Notes: generated from the sequence alone by a model not told the origin. DNA of 64,000 nt from Polaribacter aquimarinus (GCF_003129485.1 NZ_QFFG01000001.1:1-64000), one strand, 5' to 3'; shown: positions 19,544-28,345, counted from the stretch's first letter. Numbers and translations are program-made.

Positions 19544-19942
19544 TTGAAAAAATCATCAACAAAAACTAGAATACGATATTCAGAAACCGACCAAATGGGC
19601 GTTGTATATCACGGAAACTACGCTCAATTTTTCGAATTGGGCCGAACTGAATGGCTGCGTTCTTTAGGAGTTACTTACAAAGATATGGAAATCAGCGGAA
19701 TAATGCTCCCTGTTATTTCTTTAAGTTGCAATTTTATAAAATCGGCTTTGTATGATGATGTTTTAACCATACATACAATCTTGAAAAAAAAACCAATGGT
19801 AAAGATTGAATTTGATTATGAAATTAAAAACCAAAGTGACGAATTAATTTGCACAGGAAATACAGTTTTGGCTTTTATGAACAGAAAAACGATGAAACCA
19901 GCAAGATGCCCTGATTATTTATTAGAAGGTTTGGGATATTAA
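19544..19942 (+). CDS. Acyl-CoA thioesterase, YbgC/4-hydroxybenzoyl-CoA type
   Basis: The 132-residue hotdog-fold protein has the YbgC-type active site: SETDQMGVVYHGNYAQFFELGRTEWLR, where Asp16 and the following YHGNY loop hydrolyse acyl-CoA thioesters. The start is TTG, as the next ATG would remove the active site. YbgC proteins often sit with the Tol-Pal system, but no tol genes are present here. The likely role is hydrolysis of short or medium acyl-CoA; the substrate is unknown. It diverges from dnaA. Confidence 0.92.
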   Translation: MKKSSTKTRIRYSETDQMGVVYHGNYAQFFELGRTEWLRSLGVTYKDMEISGIMLPVISLSCNFIKSALYDDVLTIHTILKKKPMVKIEFDYEIKNQSDELICTGNTVLAFMNRKTMKPARCPDYLLEGLGY

Positions 19943-19954
19943 AAAAATGAAATA

Positions 19955-20917
19955 TTAGCTTACAACATTTATTGGGTTATTTTCTATAAAAGCTTCTAAA
20001 TTACCAATAGCAGTATTCATTAAACGTAATCTAGCTTCTTTTGATGCCCAAGCAATATGCGGAGTTATAATACAATTTTTAGCATTTCGTAACGGATTGT
20101 CTTTTTTCATTGGTTCTTCCGAAATTACATCTACAGCAGCTGCCATTAAATTATTTGTATTTAACGCATTTGCTAAATCTTTTTCATCAACCAAAGGACC
20201 TCTAGATGTATTGATTAATATTGCTGTTTTTTTCATTTTAGAAATATTTTCAGCATTTATAATCCCTTCTGTTTCTTTATTTAAAGGACAGTGAAGGCTT
20301 ACAAAATCTGATTGCAGGAGCAAATCATCCAAAGCAACAAATTGAAGGTTTTCATTTTCAAAGTCTTTATATATAGTCCTACTATATACCAAAACTTTTA
20401 AACCAAATGCAATTGCCAATTTAGCTGTTGCTTGCCCAATTTTACCAAAACCAATTAACCCAATTGTTTTTCCAGATAACTCTATTAATGGACTATTCCA
20501 ATAACTAAAATCTTTGCTAGAAACCCAATCTCCATTTTTTACAGAAATATGATGAGCTCCTATATGATGGCATAATTCTAATAAAAGCGCCATTGTAAAT
20601 TGTGCTACTGCACCAGAACTATAATCTGGAATATTAGTGACTATAATATTGTGCCTTTTTGCAGCTTCTATAGCTACAACATTAAACCCAGTTGCCAATA
20701 CTCCTATATATTCTACAGAAGGCACTTGCGCTAAAACCTCTTCATTTAAAGGTGTTTTGTTTGTAAAAACAATTGTTGCATCTGCAATATTTTCTATAAT
20801 ACTATTTGAATCGTATGCTGTTCTATCATAAATGGTTACATCTCCTAATTCTTCCAAGGCGGTCCAACTAATATCTCCTGGATTTAACGTATATCCATCT
20901 AAAACTACTATTTTCAT
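19955..20917 (-). CDS. D-2-hydroxyacid dehydrogenase (glycerate/hydroxypyruvate reductase-like)
   Basis: The 320-residue protein is a D-isomer-specific 2-hydroxyacid dehydrogenase. The NAD-binding motif is GLIGFGKIGQA (about 153-163), the substrate arginine is in NTSRGPLVDE, and the catalytic histidine is in TPHIAWAS. The overall sequence is closest to glycerate dehydrogenase/hydroxypyruvate reductases. It would reduce hydroxypyruvate or glyoxylate with NAD(P)H; substrate choice is inferred. It lies 28 bases after the YigZ gene on the same strand. Confidence 0.93.
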   Translation of the reverse strand: MKIVVLDGYTLNPGDISWTALEELGDVTIYDRTAYDSNSIIENIADATIVFTNKTPLNEEVLAQVPSVEYIGVLATGFNVVAIEAAKRHNIIVTNIPDYSSGAVAQFTMALLLELCHHIGAHHISVKNGDWVSSKDFSYWNSPLIELSGKTIGLIGFGKIGQATAKLAIAFGLKVLVYSRTIYKDFENENLQFVALDDLLLQSDFVSLHCPLNKETEGIINAENISKMKKTAILINTSRGPLVDEKDLANALNTNNLMAAAVDVISEEPMKKDNPLRNAKNCIITPHIAWASKEARLRLMNTAIGNLEAFIENNPINVVS

Positions 20918-20945
20918 ATTCTATCCTTTTTGATAAACTTAAACA

Positions 20946-21554
20946 CTATACTATTCTTTTTATATCAACTTTATACAAAGTATTAAAAATACTAAAAATA
21001 GCATCCGCATCATTTTTACGAGTAGAAATTGTATACTCACAATCCATTTCTAATTTTTGTTTGATAATTTCAATGTTTTTCTCTTTGATGATTCTTTGCA
21101 CGGCATTCATCATATCATAGTTGAATTTTAAAGCAAAATGAACATCAATCGTTTTTTCTAAAATATCTGATGCTTCTAAAGCCAACTGTGCAGATGTTTT
21201 ATATGCTGAAATTAATCCGCCAACTCCTAGTTTTGTTCCTCCAAAATAACGAACTGAAACGACTAAAATATTGGTAACTTCAAAAGATTGAATTTGTCCA
21301 TAAATAGGCAAACCCGCAGAATTATTAGGTTCTCCATCATCATTTGCTCTAAACCTTATTTTTTCAATTCCTAATTGATACGCATAACAAAAATGTCTTG
21401 CAGCATGATGTTTTTTCTTGAGTTCTTCTAAACATTCTTTTACATCATCTTCGTTTTTAACAGGAAAAGCATATCCAAAAAACTTGCTTCCTTTTTCCTT
21501 AAAAAGTGTTTCCTCAGATGGTTTTTCTATGGTTTTATATGCGTCTTCTATCAT
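20946..21554 (-). CDS. YigZ/IMPACT-family protein
   Basis: The 202-residue protein has the UPF0029/IMPACT N-terminal domain: KGSKFFGYAFPVKNEDDVKECLEELKKKHHAARHFCYAYQLG, then NDDGEPNNSAGLPIYGQI and VVSVRYFGGTKLGVGGLISAYKTSA. This is followed by a DUF1949-type C-terminal domain (about 135-200). Bacterial YigZ proteins have unclear roles. It begins directly after the DMT transporter stop, so the run HAD hydrolase-DMT-YigZ is probably co-transcribed. Confidence 0.93.
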   Translation of the reverse strand: MIEDAYKTIEKPSEETLFKEKGSKFFGYAFPVKNEDDVKECLEELKKKHHAARHFCYAYQLGIEKIRFRANDDGEPNNSAGLPIYGQIQSFEVTNILVVSVRYFGGTKLGVGGLISAYKTSAQLALEASDILEKTIDVHFALKFNYDMMNAVQRIIKEKNIEIIKQKLEMDCEYTISTRKNDADAIFSIFNTLYKVDIKRIV

Positions 21555-22418
21555 TTAAGCTATAGTTACTAGGATAATTCCAAGAATTGCTAAAAAGACT
21601 CCTATTTTATTTTTAAGGCTAAAATGTTCTTTAAATAATAACAAACCTACCAAAGTAGAAACAATTACAATACCTACATTATTTATGGTGAACAAAGTTG
21701 AACTTTCGAAACCATCTACTTGCAAAGCTTTAATTAAAAATATAATCGAATAATAATTAGGTATTCCTAAAACAACACCAGCAATTACATTTTTTACACC
21801 AAAAGATTCTTGTTTTTTTATGGATTTCACTCCTAGAATAATCAGTCCAAAAAAAGCTGCTATTGCGAATAAACTTCCAGAAAAAATTGCAACTTCTTCT
21901 TTGGGAACAAAGTTTACTTCAATATATTTTAATAGGGTATCTATTGCTCCAGAACCAAAAAACAAAAGGATTGGAAATAGTAACCCAGCTTTTTTAACGT
22001 TTCTTTTTTCTTCTTTTACAGATGCTAAATAGACAGCAATAACTGCTATTATAATTCCGATAACTTTTAAAAAAGTAACAGACTCATTGTACAAAAAAAG
22101 CCCGAATAAAACAGGTATAACCACAGACATTTTACCTGCCACAGAAGCTACTGAAACTCCATTTTTTTGAGCTGCCATTGCCATTACAAAAAAAATAGAA
22201 ACAAATAATGCACCCAATAATATAGCACCAAAAAACCAAGTTTGATTTGGAATTTCTGCAAACGGAATTCTTTTTTCTGCGGATACAAAACCTATCATAA
22301 AAGCAACAATATAGTTTACAACTATAGCTTTTAAAACATCAATTTTATAAATACCAAAGTATTTAAAGATGACAAACAAACCTGTTGAAAAAAGAATACT
22401 TAGCAGTAAATAAATCAA
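21555..22418 (-). CDS. EamA/DMT-family transporter
   Basis: The protein has about ten hydrophobic helices in the repeated five-plus-five EamA layout (first helix IYLLLSILFSTGLFVIFKYF, last helix IGVFLAILGIILVTIA), typical of drug/metabolite exporters of unknown substrate. The frame extends upstream to 22481, but that stretch (FNSRRRRCNS...) overlaps the HAD hydrolase coding end and is not membrane-like. The likely start is TTG at 22418, within TTGA where it overlaps the HAD stop codon, giving 287 residues. Such overlap implies translational coupling with the HAD gene. Confidence 0.88.
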   Translation of the reverse strand: MIYLLLSILFSTGLFVIFKYFGIYKIDVLKAIVVNYIVAFMIGFVSAEKRIPFAEIPNQTWFFGAILLGALFVSIFFVMAMAAQKNGVSVASVAGKMSVVIPVLFGLFLYNESVTFLKVIGIIIAVIAVYLASVKEEKRNVKKAGLLFPILLFFGSGAIDTLLKYIEVNFVPKEEVAIFSGSLFAIAAFFGLIILGVKSIKKQESFGVKNVIAGVVLGIPNYYSIIFLIKALQVDGFESSTLFTINNVGIVIVSTLVGLLLFKEHFSLKNKIGVFLAILGIILVTIA

Positions 22419-23026
22419 AATAAATCTTCTTTTTTCGTGAATAATTGAGTTACATCTTCTTCTCCTGGAATTAAATTCCAAGTATGAATTCCAAGTAGAT
22501 TTGCAGCATCTGTATTCTCTTTTGTATCATCAATAAAAATAGTTTCTTCTGCGATTAAATTATTTTCATTCAATACAAACTTATAAATGTCTGCATTGGG
22601 TTTTTTTAAATGAATTTCATAAGTCAAATAAAATTTTTCAAAACAGCTTTTAAAATCATTATAAAGTTCCATTCCCCAATCTTTTTGAATCCAAGAAATG
22701 TGTAAATCGTTTGTATTGCTTAATAAAAACAATCTATATTTTTTACTTTCTGCCAACTTTTTTAAAAACTCTAATCGTTTTAAAGGAAAATCTAACAAAA
22801 TAGAATTCCAAGCTAAAACCAATGCTTCTTTAGGTTTTTTAAGATTTTGATTGAAAAAAGTTAAAAAATCTTCAGTAGAAATTAATCCCATTTCATAATC
22901 ATCTAAAATATTTTTTACTGCTTCATCTACTTGAGAAACACCTAATTTCTCTATCTCTTTTGCAAAGCGTTTTTTATCTAAGTTGATAAAAATATCGCCA
23001 AAATCGAAAATGATATTTTTAATCAT
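22415..23026 (-). CDS. HAD-superfamily phosphatase (YihX-like)
   Basis: The 203-residue protein has the HAD motifs in order: IIFDFGDIFINLD (motif I, nucleophile Asp9), LLSNTND (motif II), a lysine in HLKKPNADIY (motif III), and FIDDTKENTDAA (motif IV). The cap is the small helical C1 type seen in YihX, an alpha-D-glucose-1-phosphatase, and in haloacid dehalogenases. Substrate not determinable. It overlaps ribD by 8 bases at its start and the DMT gene by 4 bases at its end. Confidence 0.92.
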   Translation of the reverse strand: MIKNIIFDFGDIFINLDKKRFAKEIEKLGVSQVDEAVKNILDDYEMGLISTEDFLTFFNQNLKKPKEALVLAWNSILLDFPLKRLEFLKKLAESKKYRLFLLSNTNDLHISWIQKDWGMELYNDFKSCFEKFYLTYEIHLKKPNADIYKFVLNENNLIAEETIFIDDTKENTDAANLLGIHTWNLIPGEEDVTQLFTKKEDLF

Positions 23027-24083
23027 TTGAATATATTTTTAAAACATCTCTTTTAATGTTTTTCTCTTCTAAAACTGTTTTATTAAAAATTGGAGATTTT
23101 ACCCCCATTCCAAACTCACAATCACCTATAAAAATCATTGCTTCATCCCATAAGTTCTCATCAATAAATGTTTGTAATGTATGAGTACCTCCTTCTATAA
23201 TTAAAGATTGAATATGGTGTTTTTGTAAAACTTCACAAATTTGAGAAGCTATTTTTTTAGTAAAATCAATCTCTTCATAAATTAGTTGAGATTTCTCGAC
23301 ATTGTTCGAAATGACATTTTTATTCTTTAGACTTCTTGATTCTGTAATAACGATTGTCTTCACACTTTTATCAAAAACATTGGCGCTTTTTGGTATTCTT
23401 AAATTTCTATCCAATACAATTCTAATTGGATTTTCTCCATACCAACTTCTTACATTTAGTTTAGGGTTATCAGCAATAACCGTATTTGTCCCTACTAAAA
23501 TAGCGTGCTCTTTACTTCTTAATTGGTGCACTAATTGCTGTGAATAAGGATTGGAAATCCAAACGGGTCTGTTTTCGCCTTTGGTTAATGGAGCAATACA
23601 TCCATCTTTGGTTTCTGCCCATTTAAGCATAATAAAAGGTCTTTTTTTTTCTTGACTTGTAAAAAAACGTTTGTGATGCTCTCTACATTCATCTTCCAAT
23701 ACACCAACAACTACTTCTATTCCTGCTATTTTTAATCGCTCAATTCCTTTACCAGCAACCAAACTATTAGAATCTACACAACCAATAACCACTTTTTTAA
23801 ATTGATATTTTACAATTAAATCTGCACAAGGTGGTGTTTTACCAAAATGTGCACAAGGTTCTAAGGTTACATAAATTGTTGCTTCTTTTAAAAGTGATTT
23901 ATCTTTTACCGATTCAATTGCATTTACTTCGGCGTGTTTACCACTGTAAGAAGAAGTAAAACCTTCTCCTATAATTGTATCATTATAAACTACAACCGCG
24001 CCAACAGAAGGATTAGGACGTGCAGTTCCAATTCCATTTTTAGCGATTTGCAAACAACGTTTTATGTAAAACTCGTGATTAAT
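23019..24083 (-). CDS. ribD: Riboflavin biosynthesis deaminase/reductase RibD, apparent ATT start
   Basis: RibD deaminates the GTP-cyclohydrolase II product and reduces its ribosyl side chain in riboflavin synthesis. The deaminase domain shows the zinc motifs HAEVNAIE and CAHFGKTPPC; the reductase domain follows (MLKWAETKDGCIA, VGTNTVIADNPKLNVR). Canonical starts give only MQIAKNG from a TTG at 24053, which removes the conserved first helix. The frame upstream reads INHEFYIKRCLQIAKNG with ATT at 24083, just 3 bases after the stop of the upstream gene. I place the start there. About 15 residues in the reductase domain (NVISNNVEKS) are encoded by a dispersed hairpin repeat. Confidence 0.9.
   Translation of the reverse strand: MNHEFYIKRCLQIAKNGIGTARPNPSVGAVVVYNDTIIGEGFTSSYSGKHAEVNAIESVKDKSLLKEATIYVTLEPCAHFGKTPPCADLIVKYQFKKVVIGCVDSNSLVAGKGIERLKIAGIEVVVGVLEDECREHHKRFFTSQEKKRPFIMLKWAETKDGCIAPLTKGENRPVWISNPYSQQLVHQLRSKEHAILVGTNTVIADNPKLNVRSWYGENPIRIVLDRNLRIPKSANVFDKSVKTIVITESRSLKNKNVISNNVEKSQLIYEEIDFTKKIASQICEVLQKHHIQSLIIEGGTHTLQTFIDENLWDEAMIFIGDCEFGMGVKSPIFNKTVLEEKNIKRDVLKIYSND
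23288..23314. repeat. Hairpin repeat read in frame inside ribD
   Basis: GAGATTTCTCG and TCGAAATGAC match the covarying repeat family. On the ribD strand it reads GTC ATT TCG AAC ... GAG AAA TCT, giving VISNNVEKS. The same frame and strand sense are used by the copy in prmC. Confidence 0.8.
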
Positions 24084-24086
24084 AAC

Positions 24087-24551
24087 TTACAATTTAATCT
24101 TTATTTCTTGCGACTTATCTACAACAAATTCTTTCTTAAAACCAAAAACAACATATTCTAAATTACCTTTAATTCTAACATTTATCTTATTGGTTAAAAT
24201 AGAATTGATCAAACCTCCTAAAACTCCATTTTTGTTGGTATTTAATAATTTCTTAGTAGGTATACTTGCAAATAGCGGAATGGAGAATTCTTTTCTAGCG
24301 GGCACTTTAAATTCATCGGCAGTTACTTGTGCAACCTCATGTTCGTTCACCATAATTTGAATTTCATCTGTAGAAATTTTTCCGCCAACATCATTTGGAT
24401 TCTCGAAAAAAGCAAACGCTTTTAAAACGACTGTATCGCTTTTAATACTCACTAATTTTATATCATCAACTTTAATAAAAATAGGTTCTTTATTCACAGA
24501 ACAGCTTGTTATCAATAAAAATATAAAAGTAAAATATAGAAGATTTTTCAT
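24087..24551 (-). CDS. LEA-like (LEA14/WHy domain) lipoprotein
   Basis: The 154-residue protein has a signal peptide with lipobox ITSC (Cys17) and a beta-sandwich domain of the late-embryogenesis-abundant group-2 (LEA14/WHy) kind: ASFENPN-like FAFFENPNDVGGKIS, then EVAQVTADEFKVPARKEFSIPLFASIP. Bacterial members are small envelope lipoproteins of unknown role. It precedes ribD by 3 bases and shares its promoter (-7 box at 24587-24594). Confidence 0.75.
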   Translation of the reverse strand: MKNLLYFTFIFLLITSCSVNKEPIFIKVDDIKLVSIKSDTVVLKAFAFFENPNDVGGKISTDEIQIMVNEHEVAQVTADEFKVPARKEFSIPLFASIPTKKLLNTNKNGVLGGLINSILTNKINVRIKGNLEYVVFGFKKEFVVDKSQEIKIKL

Positions 24552-24586
24552 CTAAATAAATTAAAAAATTAGGTAAATTGCTCTTG

Positions 24587-24594
24587 CAAAAATA
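24587..24594 (-). promoter_or_regulatory. -7 box for the LEA lipoprotein-ribD-HAD-DMT-yigZ run
   Basis: TATTTTTG on the minus strand matches TAnnTTTG, 36 bases before the lipoprotein ATG. Confidence 0.5.
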
Positions 24595-24603
24595 CAGTAT
24601 TAA

Positions 24604-25095
24604 ATGACACCTCAAGATTTTATCATTCGAGAAATTCAACCTAAAGATAATCGTGAACTTGCAAAAGTTGTGAGAGCCGTTATTTTAGAAATGGGAGCTC
24701 CCAAGACAGGAACTGCTTACGAAGATAAAGCTACAGACCAAATGTTTGAAACCTATCAAAAAGAAAAAGCTATTTATTATGTGGTAGAACATGAAGGAAA
24801 AGTTGTTGGCGGAGCAGGAATTGCACAATTAGATAATTTTAAAGGCAATACTTGTGAATTGCAAAAAATGTATTTTTTGCCCATTGCAAGAGGAAAAGGA
24901 TTAGGCACCAAACTGATTTCTACCTGTTTAGAAAAAGCCAAAGAATTTGGTTTCGAAAACTGTTATTTAGAAACGCTTCCTTATATGAAAGCGGCCGTTA
25001 AATTGTATAAAAAATATGGTTTTACTGCTTTAGATGCACCAATGGGAAACACTTGCCACTATTCTTGTAACGTTTGGATGATTAAAAAAATATGA
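24604..25095 (+). CDS. GNAT-family N-acetyltransferase
   Basis: The 163-residue protein has a full GNAT core: IREIQPKDNRELAKVVRAVI at the start, the acetyl-CoA loop ARGKGLGTKLIS (about 97-108), and ENCYLETLPYMKAAVKLYKKYGF. The layout matches small-molecule acetyltransferases; the substrate is unknown. It overlaps prmC by 4 bases (ATGA) and is therefore co-translated with it. Confidence 0.9.
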   Translation: MTPQDFIIREIQPKDNRELAKVVRAVILEMGAPKTGTAYEDKATDQMFETYQKEKAIYYVVEHEGKVVGGAGIAQLDNFKGNTCELQKMYFLPIARGKGLGTKLISTCLEKAKEFGFENCYLETLPYMKAAVKLYKKYGFTALDAPMGNTCHYSCNVWMIKKI

Positions 25096-25979
25096 TTTTA
25101 AAAGAATTTAGAAACTATTTTTCGGAAGCACTTTCAGAAATCTATCCAAAAACAGAAATCGATACTTTTTTCTTTTTATTGATTGAAGAAAAACTTCATT
25201 TGCAAAGAATAGACACGGTTTTAAAACCAGATTTTTTAATTGATGATGACATGCTTCTTCGATTAAAAAACATTACAAAAAGATTACAAAAAGAAGAACC
25301 GATTCAATATATTTTAGGAAAAACGGAGTTCTATGGATTGCCTTTTATTGTAAATGAAAACACTTTGATACCAAGACCAGAAACAGAAGAATTGGTGGAG
25401 TGGATTATAAAAGAGATTCAAGAAAAAAGAATAAAGAGTAAGGATGTCATTTCGAATATTAATGAGAAATCTCTTTCAATTCTTGATATTGGAACAGGAA
25501 CAGGTTGTATCCCTATTTCATTAGCGAATAACCTAAAATGTGTAAAAATTTCTGCTATTGATGTCTCTAAAAAAGCTTTGCAAATTGCACGTAAAAACGC
25601 TAATTTAAATAATGCTGAAGTCGATTTTATAGAAATGGATATTTTAAATACTAACAAATTAAATCAGCAATATGATATTATTATTTCTAATCCTCCTTAT
25701 GTTCGAGAATTAGAAAAAGTTGAAATCAATAATAATGTGTTAGAAAATGAACCACATTTGGCTTTATTTGTTACTGATGAAAATCCACTAATCTTCTACA
25801 AAAAAATTACAGATTTAGCCAAACAACATCTTACTAAAAACGGAGTATTATTTTTTGAAATCAATCAATATTTAGGCAAAGAAACTGTTGAAATGTTAGC
25901 AGAAAAAGATTTTAAAAATATCATTCTTAAAAAAGATTTATTTGGGAACAATAGAATGCTAAAAGCGAGTTTCATTTAG
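25092..25979 (+). CDS. prmC: Release-factor glutamine methyltransferase PrmC
   Basis: PrmC methylates the GGQ glutamine of release factors 1 and 2. The 295-residue protein has the N-terminal helical domain (EPIQYILGKTEFYGLPFIV...NTLIPRPETEELVEWI), the SAM motif SILDIGTGTGCIPISLA and the catalytic IISNPPYVRE. Between the two domains there are about 15 extra residues (KSKDVISNINEKS) made by a dispersed hairpin repeat at 25446-25474 that is read in frame. The insert sits in a surface linker and need not harm function. Confidence 0.95.
   Translation: MILKEFRNYFSEALSEIYPKTEIDTFFFLLIEEKLHLQRIDTVLKPDFLIDDDMLLRLKNITKRLQKEEPIQYILGKTEFYGLPFIVNENTLIPRPETEELVEWIIKEIQEKRIKSKDVISNINEKSLSILDIGTGTGCIPISLANNLKCVKISAIDVSKKALQIARKNANLNNAEVDFIEMDILNTNKLNQQYDIIISNPPYVRELEKVEINNNVLENEPHLALFVTDENPLIFYKKITDLAKQHLTKNGVLFFEINQYLGKETVEMLAEKDFKNIILKKDLFGNNRMLKASFI
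25446..25474. repeat. Hairpin repeat read in frame inside prmC
   Basis: GTCATTTCGAA...GAGAAATCTC is the same element as in ribD, here on the plus strand in the sense direction. It reads GTC ATT TCG AAT ... GAG AAA TCT, giving VISNINEKS. Confidence 0.8.
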
Positions 25980-26007
25980 TTTGTTTCTAAACTTATTTTC
26001 TGATAAC

Positions 26008-26066
26008 TTCGCTAACTACGAATATAAAACATTGAAACGTTGCATATTCGTCACTACGTTAGCGAA
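26008..26066. repeat. Large imperfect inverted repeat after prmC
   Basis: TTCGCTAAC-TA-CGAATAT is complementary to ATATTCG-TCACTAC-GTTAGCGAA, with an 18-base loop and a bulge on one arm. It is related to no other element found in the window. It could act as a 3' end for the GNAT-prmC message. Confidence 0.8.
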
Positions 26067-26118
26067 TCTTCCAGTAAATTCTATTGAATTATCATCAATA
26101 CTCAGTCTTTAATTTGAT

Positions 26119-26126
26119 TACTTTTG
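26119..26126 (+). promoter_or_regulatory. -7 box abutting the flavoprotein start
   Basis: TACTTTTG matches TAnnTTTG and ends 4 bases before the ATG at 26131, suggesting a leaderless message. Confidence 0.55.
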
Positions 26127-26130
26127 CAGA

Positions 26131-27687
26131 ATGGTTAAAGAAATTCAACTTCGTGTAAATTTAATTGAAGAACGTAAAGAGAATACGCTATTATATAAAG
26201 CTGCAAAACAATTAGGTGTTGAAACCTCAGAAATAACTGCAGTAAAAGTGTTACGTAAATCAATTGATGCTCGTAAAAAAAACATCATCTTTAATTATAA
26301 AGTTGCGGTATACATAAACGAAGCCGTTCCTGAAAAATCGGATTATATTTTTGAGTATAAAGACGTTTCTAAGGCTAAAGAAATTCACATTGTTGGTTTT
26401 GGTCCTGCAGGAATGTATGCAGCTTTGCGTTGCATAGAATTGGGGTACAAACCTATAGTCTTAGAACGTGGAAAAAACGTACAAGACAGACGTAGAGATT
26501 TACGTGCAATTAATCAAGAACATTTTGTAAACGAAGATTCTAATTATTGTTTTGGTGAAGGTGGTGCAGGAACCTATTCTGATGGAAAATTGTATACACG
26601 TTCTTTGAAAAGAGGTGATGTTCGTAGAATTTTCGAAAATTTAGTTTTTCACGGAGCTACAGAACAAATTCTAATTGATGCACATCCACATATTGGAACG
26701 AATAAATTACCAAAAATCATTCAGAATATTCGTGAGAATATCTTAAAGTTTGGTGGCGAAATTCATTTTGAAACGAGAGTGACAGATTTTATTGTTAAGA
26801 ACAACAAATTACTTGCCATTCAGCTTCAAAATGGAGAAGAAATGACTGTAAATTCTGTAATTTTAGCTACGGGGCATTCAGCGAGAGATATTTACGAATT
26901 GTTGCACAAAAAAGAAATCGCTTTAAAAGCAAAATCTTTTGCAATGGGTGTTCGTGTAGAACATCCGCAAGAAATTATCGACCAAATTCAATATCATTGT
27001 TCTGGCGAAAGAGACGAATTGTTACCTGCGGCCGCTTACAGTTTGGTGCATCAAGTAAACAACAGAGGGGTATATTCTTTTTGCATGTGTCCTGGCGGAT
27101 TTATAGTTCCTGCAGCCACGGCAAATGGCGAAGTTGTTGTAAACGGAATGTCTCCTTCTCGTAGAAATAATAAGTTTGCCAATTCTGGTATTGTGGTTGA
27201 ATTAGATATTGACAAAGATTTTAAAAAGTACGAACATTTAGGTGCTTTAAAAGGATTACAATTTCAAAAAGATTTAGAAAAAATTGCTTTTTATGCAGGT
27301 GGTAGAACGCAAACTGCACCCGCTCAAAGATTGGTAGATTTTGTAGATGGAAAACTCTCTCCAGAATTAAACGATTGTTCTTATCAGCCAGGTTTAAAAT
27401 CGGCTCCACTACACTCGCTTTTACCAAAAATTATTGGAAGTAGATTGCGAAAAGGCTTTGCAGCATTCGGTCAAAAAATGCACGGTTATCATACAAATGA
27501 AGCCAATATTATTGGTGTAGAATCTAGAACTTCATCCCCGGTTAATATTCCAAGAAAAGAAAATTTAGAGCACACAGAAATAGAAGGTTTATTTCCTTGT
27601 GGAGAAGGTGGTGGTTATGCTGGTGGAATTGTTTCTGCCGCTATGGACGGCGAACGTTGTGCCGAAGCTGCCATTGCTAAATCTTAG
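26131..27687 (+). CDS. FAD-dependent oxidoreductase of the COG2509 type
   Basis: The 518-residue protein has an N-terminal RNA-binding-like or ferredoxin-like domain (1-85), a Rossmann motif HIVGFGPAGMYAALR near 88-102, GEGGAGTYSDGKLYTR, a substrate region with FCMCPGGFIVPAATANGEVVVNGMS, and the C-terminal GLFPCGEGGGYAGGIVSAAMDGE FAD site. This is a widely conserved bacterial family annotated only as NAD(P)/FAD-dependent dehydrogenase, with no proven reaction. It is a single gene with its own promoter. Confidence 0.88.
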   Translation: MVKEIQLRVNLIEERKENTLLYKAAKQLGVETSEITAVKVLRKSIDARKKNIIFNYKVAVYINEAVPEKSDYIFEYKDVSKAKEIHIVGFGPAGMYAALRCIELGYKPIVLERGKNVQDRRRDLRAINQEHFVNEDSNYCFGEGGAGTYSDGKLYTRSLKRGDVRRIFENLVFHGATEQILIDAHPHIGTNKLPKIIQNIRENILKFGGEIHFETRVTDFIVKNNKLLAIQLQNGEEMTVNSVILATGHSARDIYELLHKKEIALKAKSFAMGVRVEHPQEIIDQIQYHCSGERDELLPAAAYSLVHQVNNRGVYSFCMCPGGFIVPAATANGEVVVNGMSPSRRNNKFANSGIVVELDIDKDFKKYEHLGALKGLQFQKDLEKIAFYAGGRTQTAPAQRLVDFVDGKLSPELNDCSYQPGLKSAPLHSLLPKIIGSRLRKGFAAFGQKMHGYHTNEANIIGVESRTSSPVNIPRKENLEHTEIEGLFPCGEGGGYAGGIVSAAMDGERCAEAAIAKS

Positions 27688-27719
27688 CAGTAAAAAATTT
27701 ATCACATAAAATAAATTCA

Positions 27720-28313
27720 ATGAAGTTTAGTTTTATAATTTTTCTAATATTTATTACTTCAATTACGTATTCTCAAAGAAAACTAAACCTAGAGATCACC
27801 TTTAAAAATGGTAAAGTAATTCAAGGTGATTTTAATGTAAGTATTAAGAAAATTGAGGATGCAAAAACAAAAAAAGAATACAATTATGATAGCATAACAA
27901 CTATGATTATTGATAAAAAAAATCCTAGACTTGACGCTTATATTATTAATATAAAAAAAAATGTAAACTCTAAAAAAATACTTCAAGGCATCGGTTACAT
28001 TATACATCAAAATAAACATTTAGAGCTTTATCAAGTAGCTTTTCATATTAAAGACAGCTATCAAAGTAATATCAGCAGGGAATTTAGAAAAGGTTCAGAA
28101 CTTTATATTAAAAGAAAAAATGAAAGTTATGCATTTAATATTGGTTTTATAGATGGTAAGGGTTGGCATAAAATAAAAAAGAGAGTAATCACTTTTTTTA
28201 AAGATTGTCCAAAAATTGTAAAATACATCAAACAAGGAAAGTTAGATGTAAAAGAAACCATAAAATTAATTGATTTCTACAATGAATATTGCTATTCTAA
28301 TATTAAAAACTAA
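27720..28313 (+). CDS. Hypothetical exported protein
   Basis: I do not recognise this 197-residue protein. It starts with a signal peptide ([17 protein letters not shown]). The body is lysine-rich, with two halves: a beta-rich part with [17 protein letters not shown] and a part with [15 protein letters not shown]. The latter resembles segments of Bacteroidota exported proteins that react to stress, but no domain can be named. It lies 32 bases after the large flavoprotein gene and before trmD, which has its own promoter. Confidence 0.65.
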   Translation: MKFSFIIFLIFITSITYSQRKLNLEITFKNGKVIQGDFNVSIKKIEDAKTKKEYNYDSITTMIIDKKNPRLDAYIINIKKNVNSKKILQGIGYIIHQNKHLELYQVAFHIKDSYQSNISREFRKGSELYIKRKNESYAFNIGFIDGKGWHKIKKRVITFFKDCPKIVKYIKQGKLDVKETIKLIDFYNEYCYSNIKN

Positions 28314-28332
28314 TTTATAAACTTAAAGTTTT

Positions 28333-28340
28333 TACATTTG
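28333..28340 (+). promoter_or_regulatory. -7 box abutting the trmD start
   Basis: TACATTTG matches TAnnTTTG and ends 5 bases before the trmD ATG, again a leaderless layout. Confidence 0.55.
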
Positions 28341-28345
28341 CAAAC

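Noticed and set aside
22419-22481. Upstream extension of the DMT transporter
   Set aside because: The extra residues are arginine-rich, not membrane-like, and overlap the end of the HAD hydrolase coding sequence; the TTG at the TTGA overlap is a better start.
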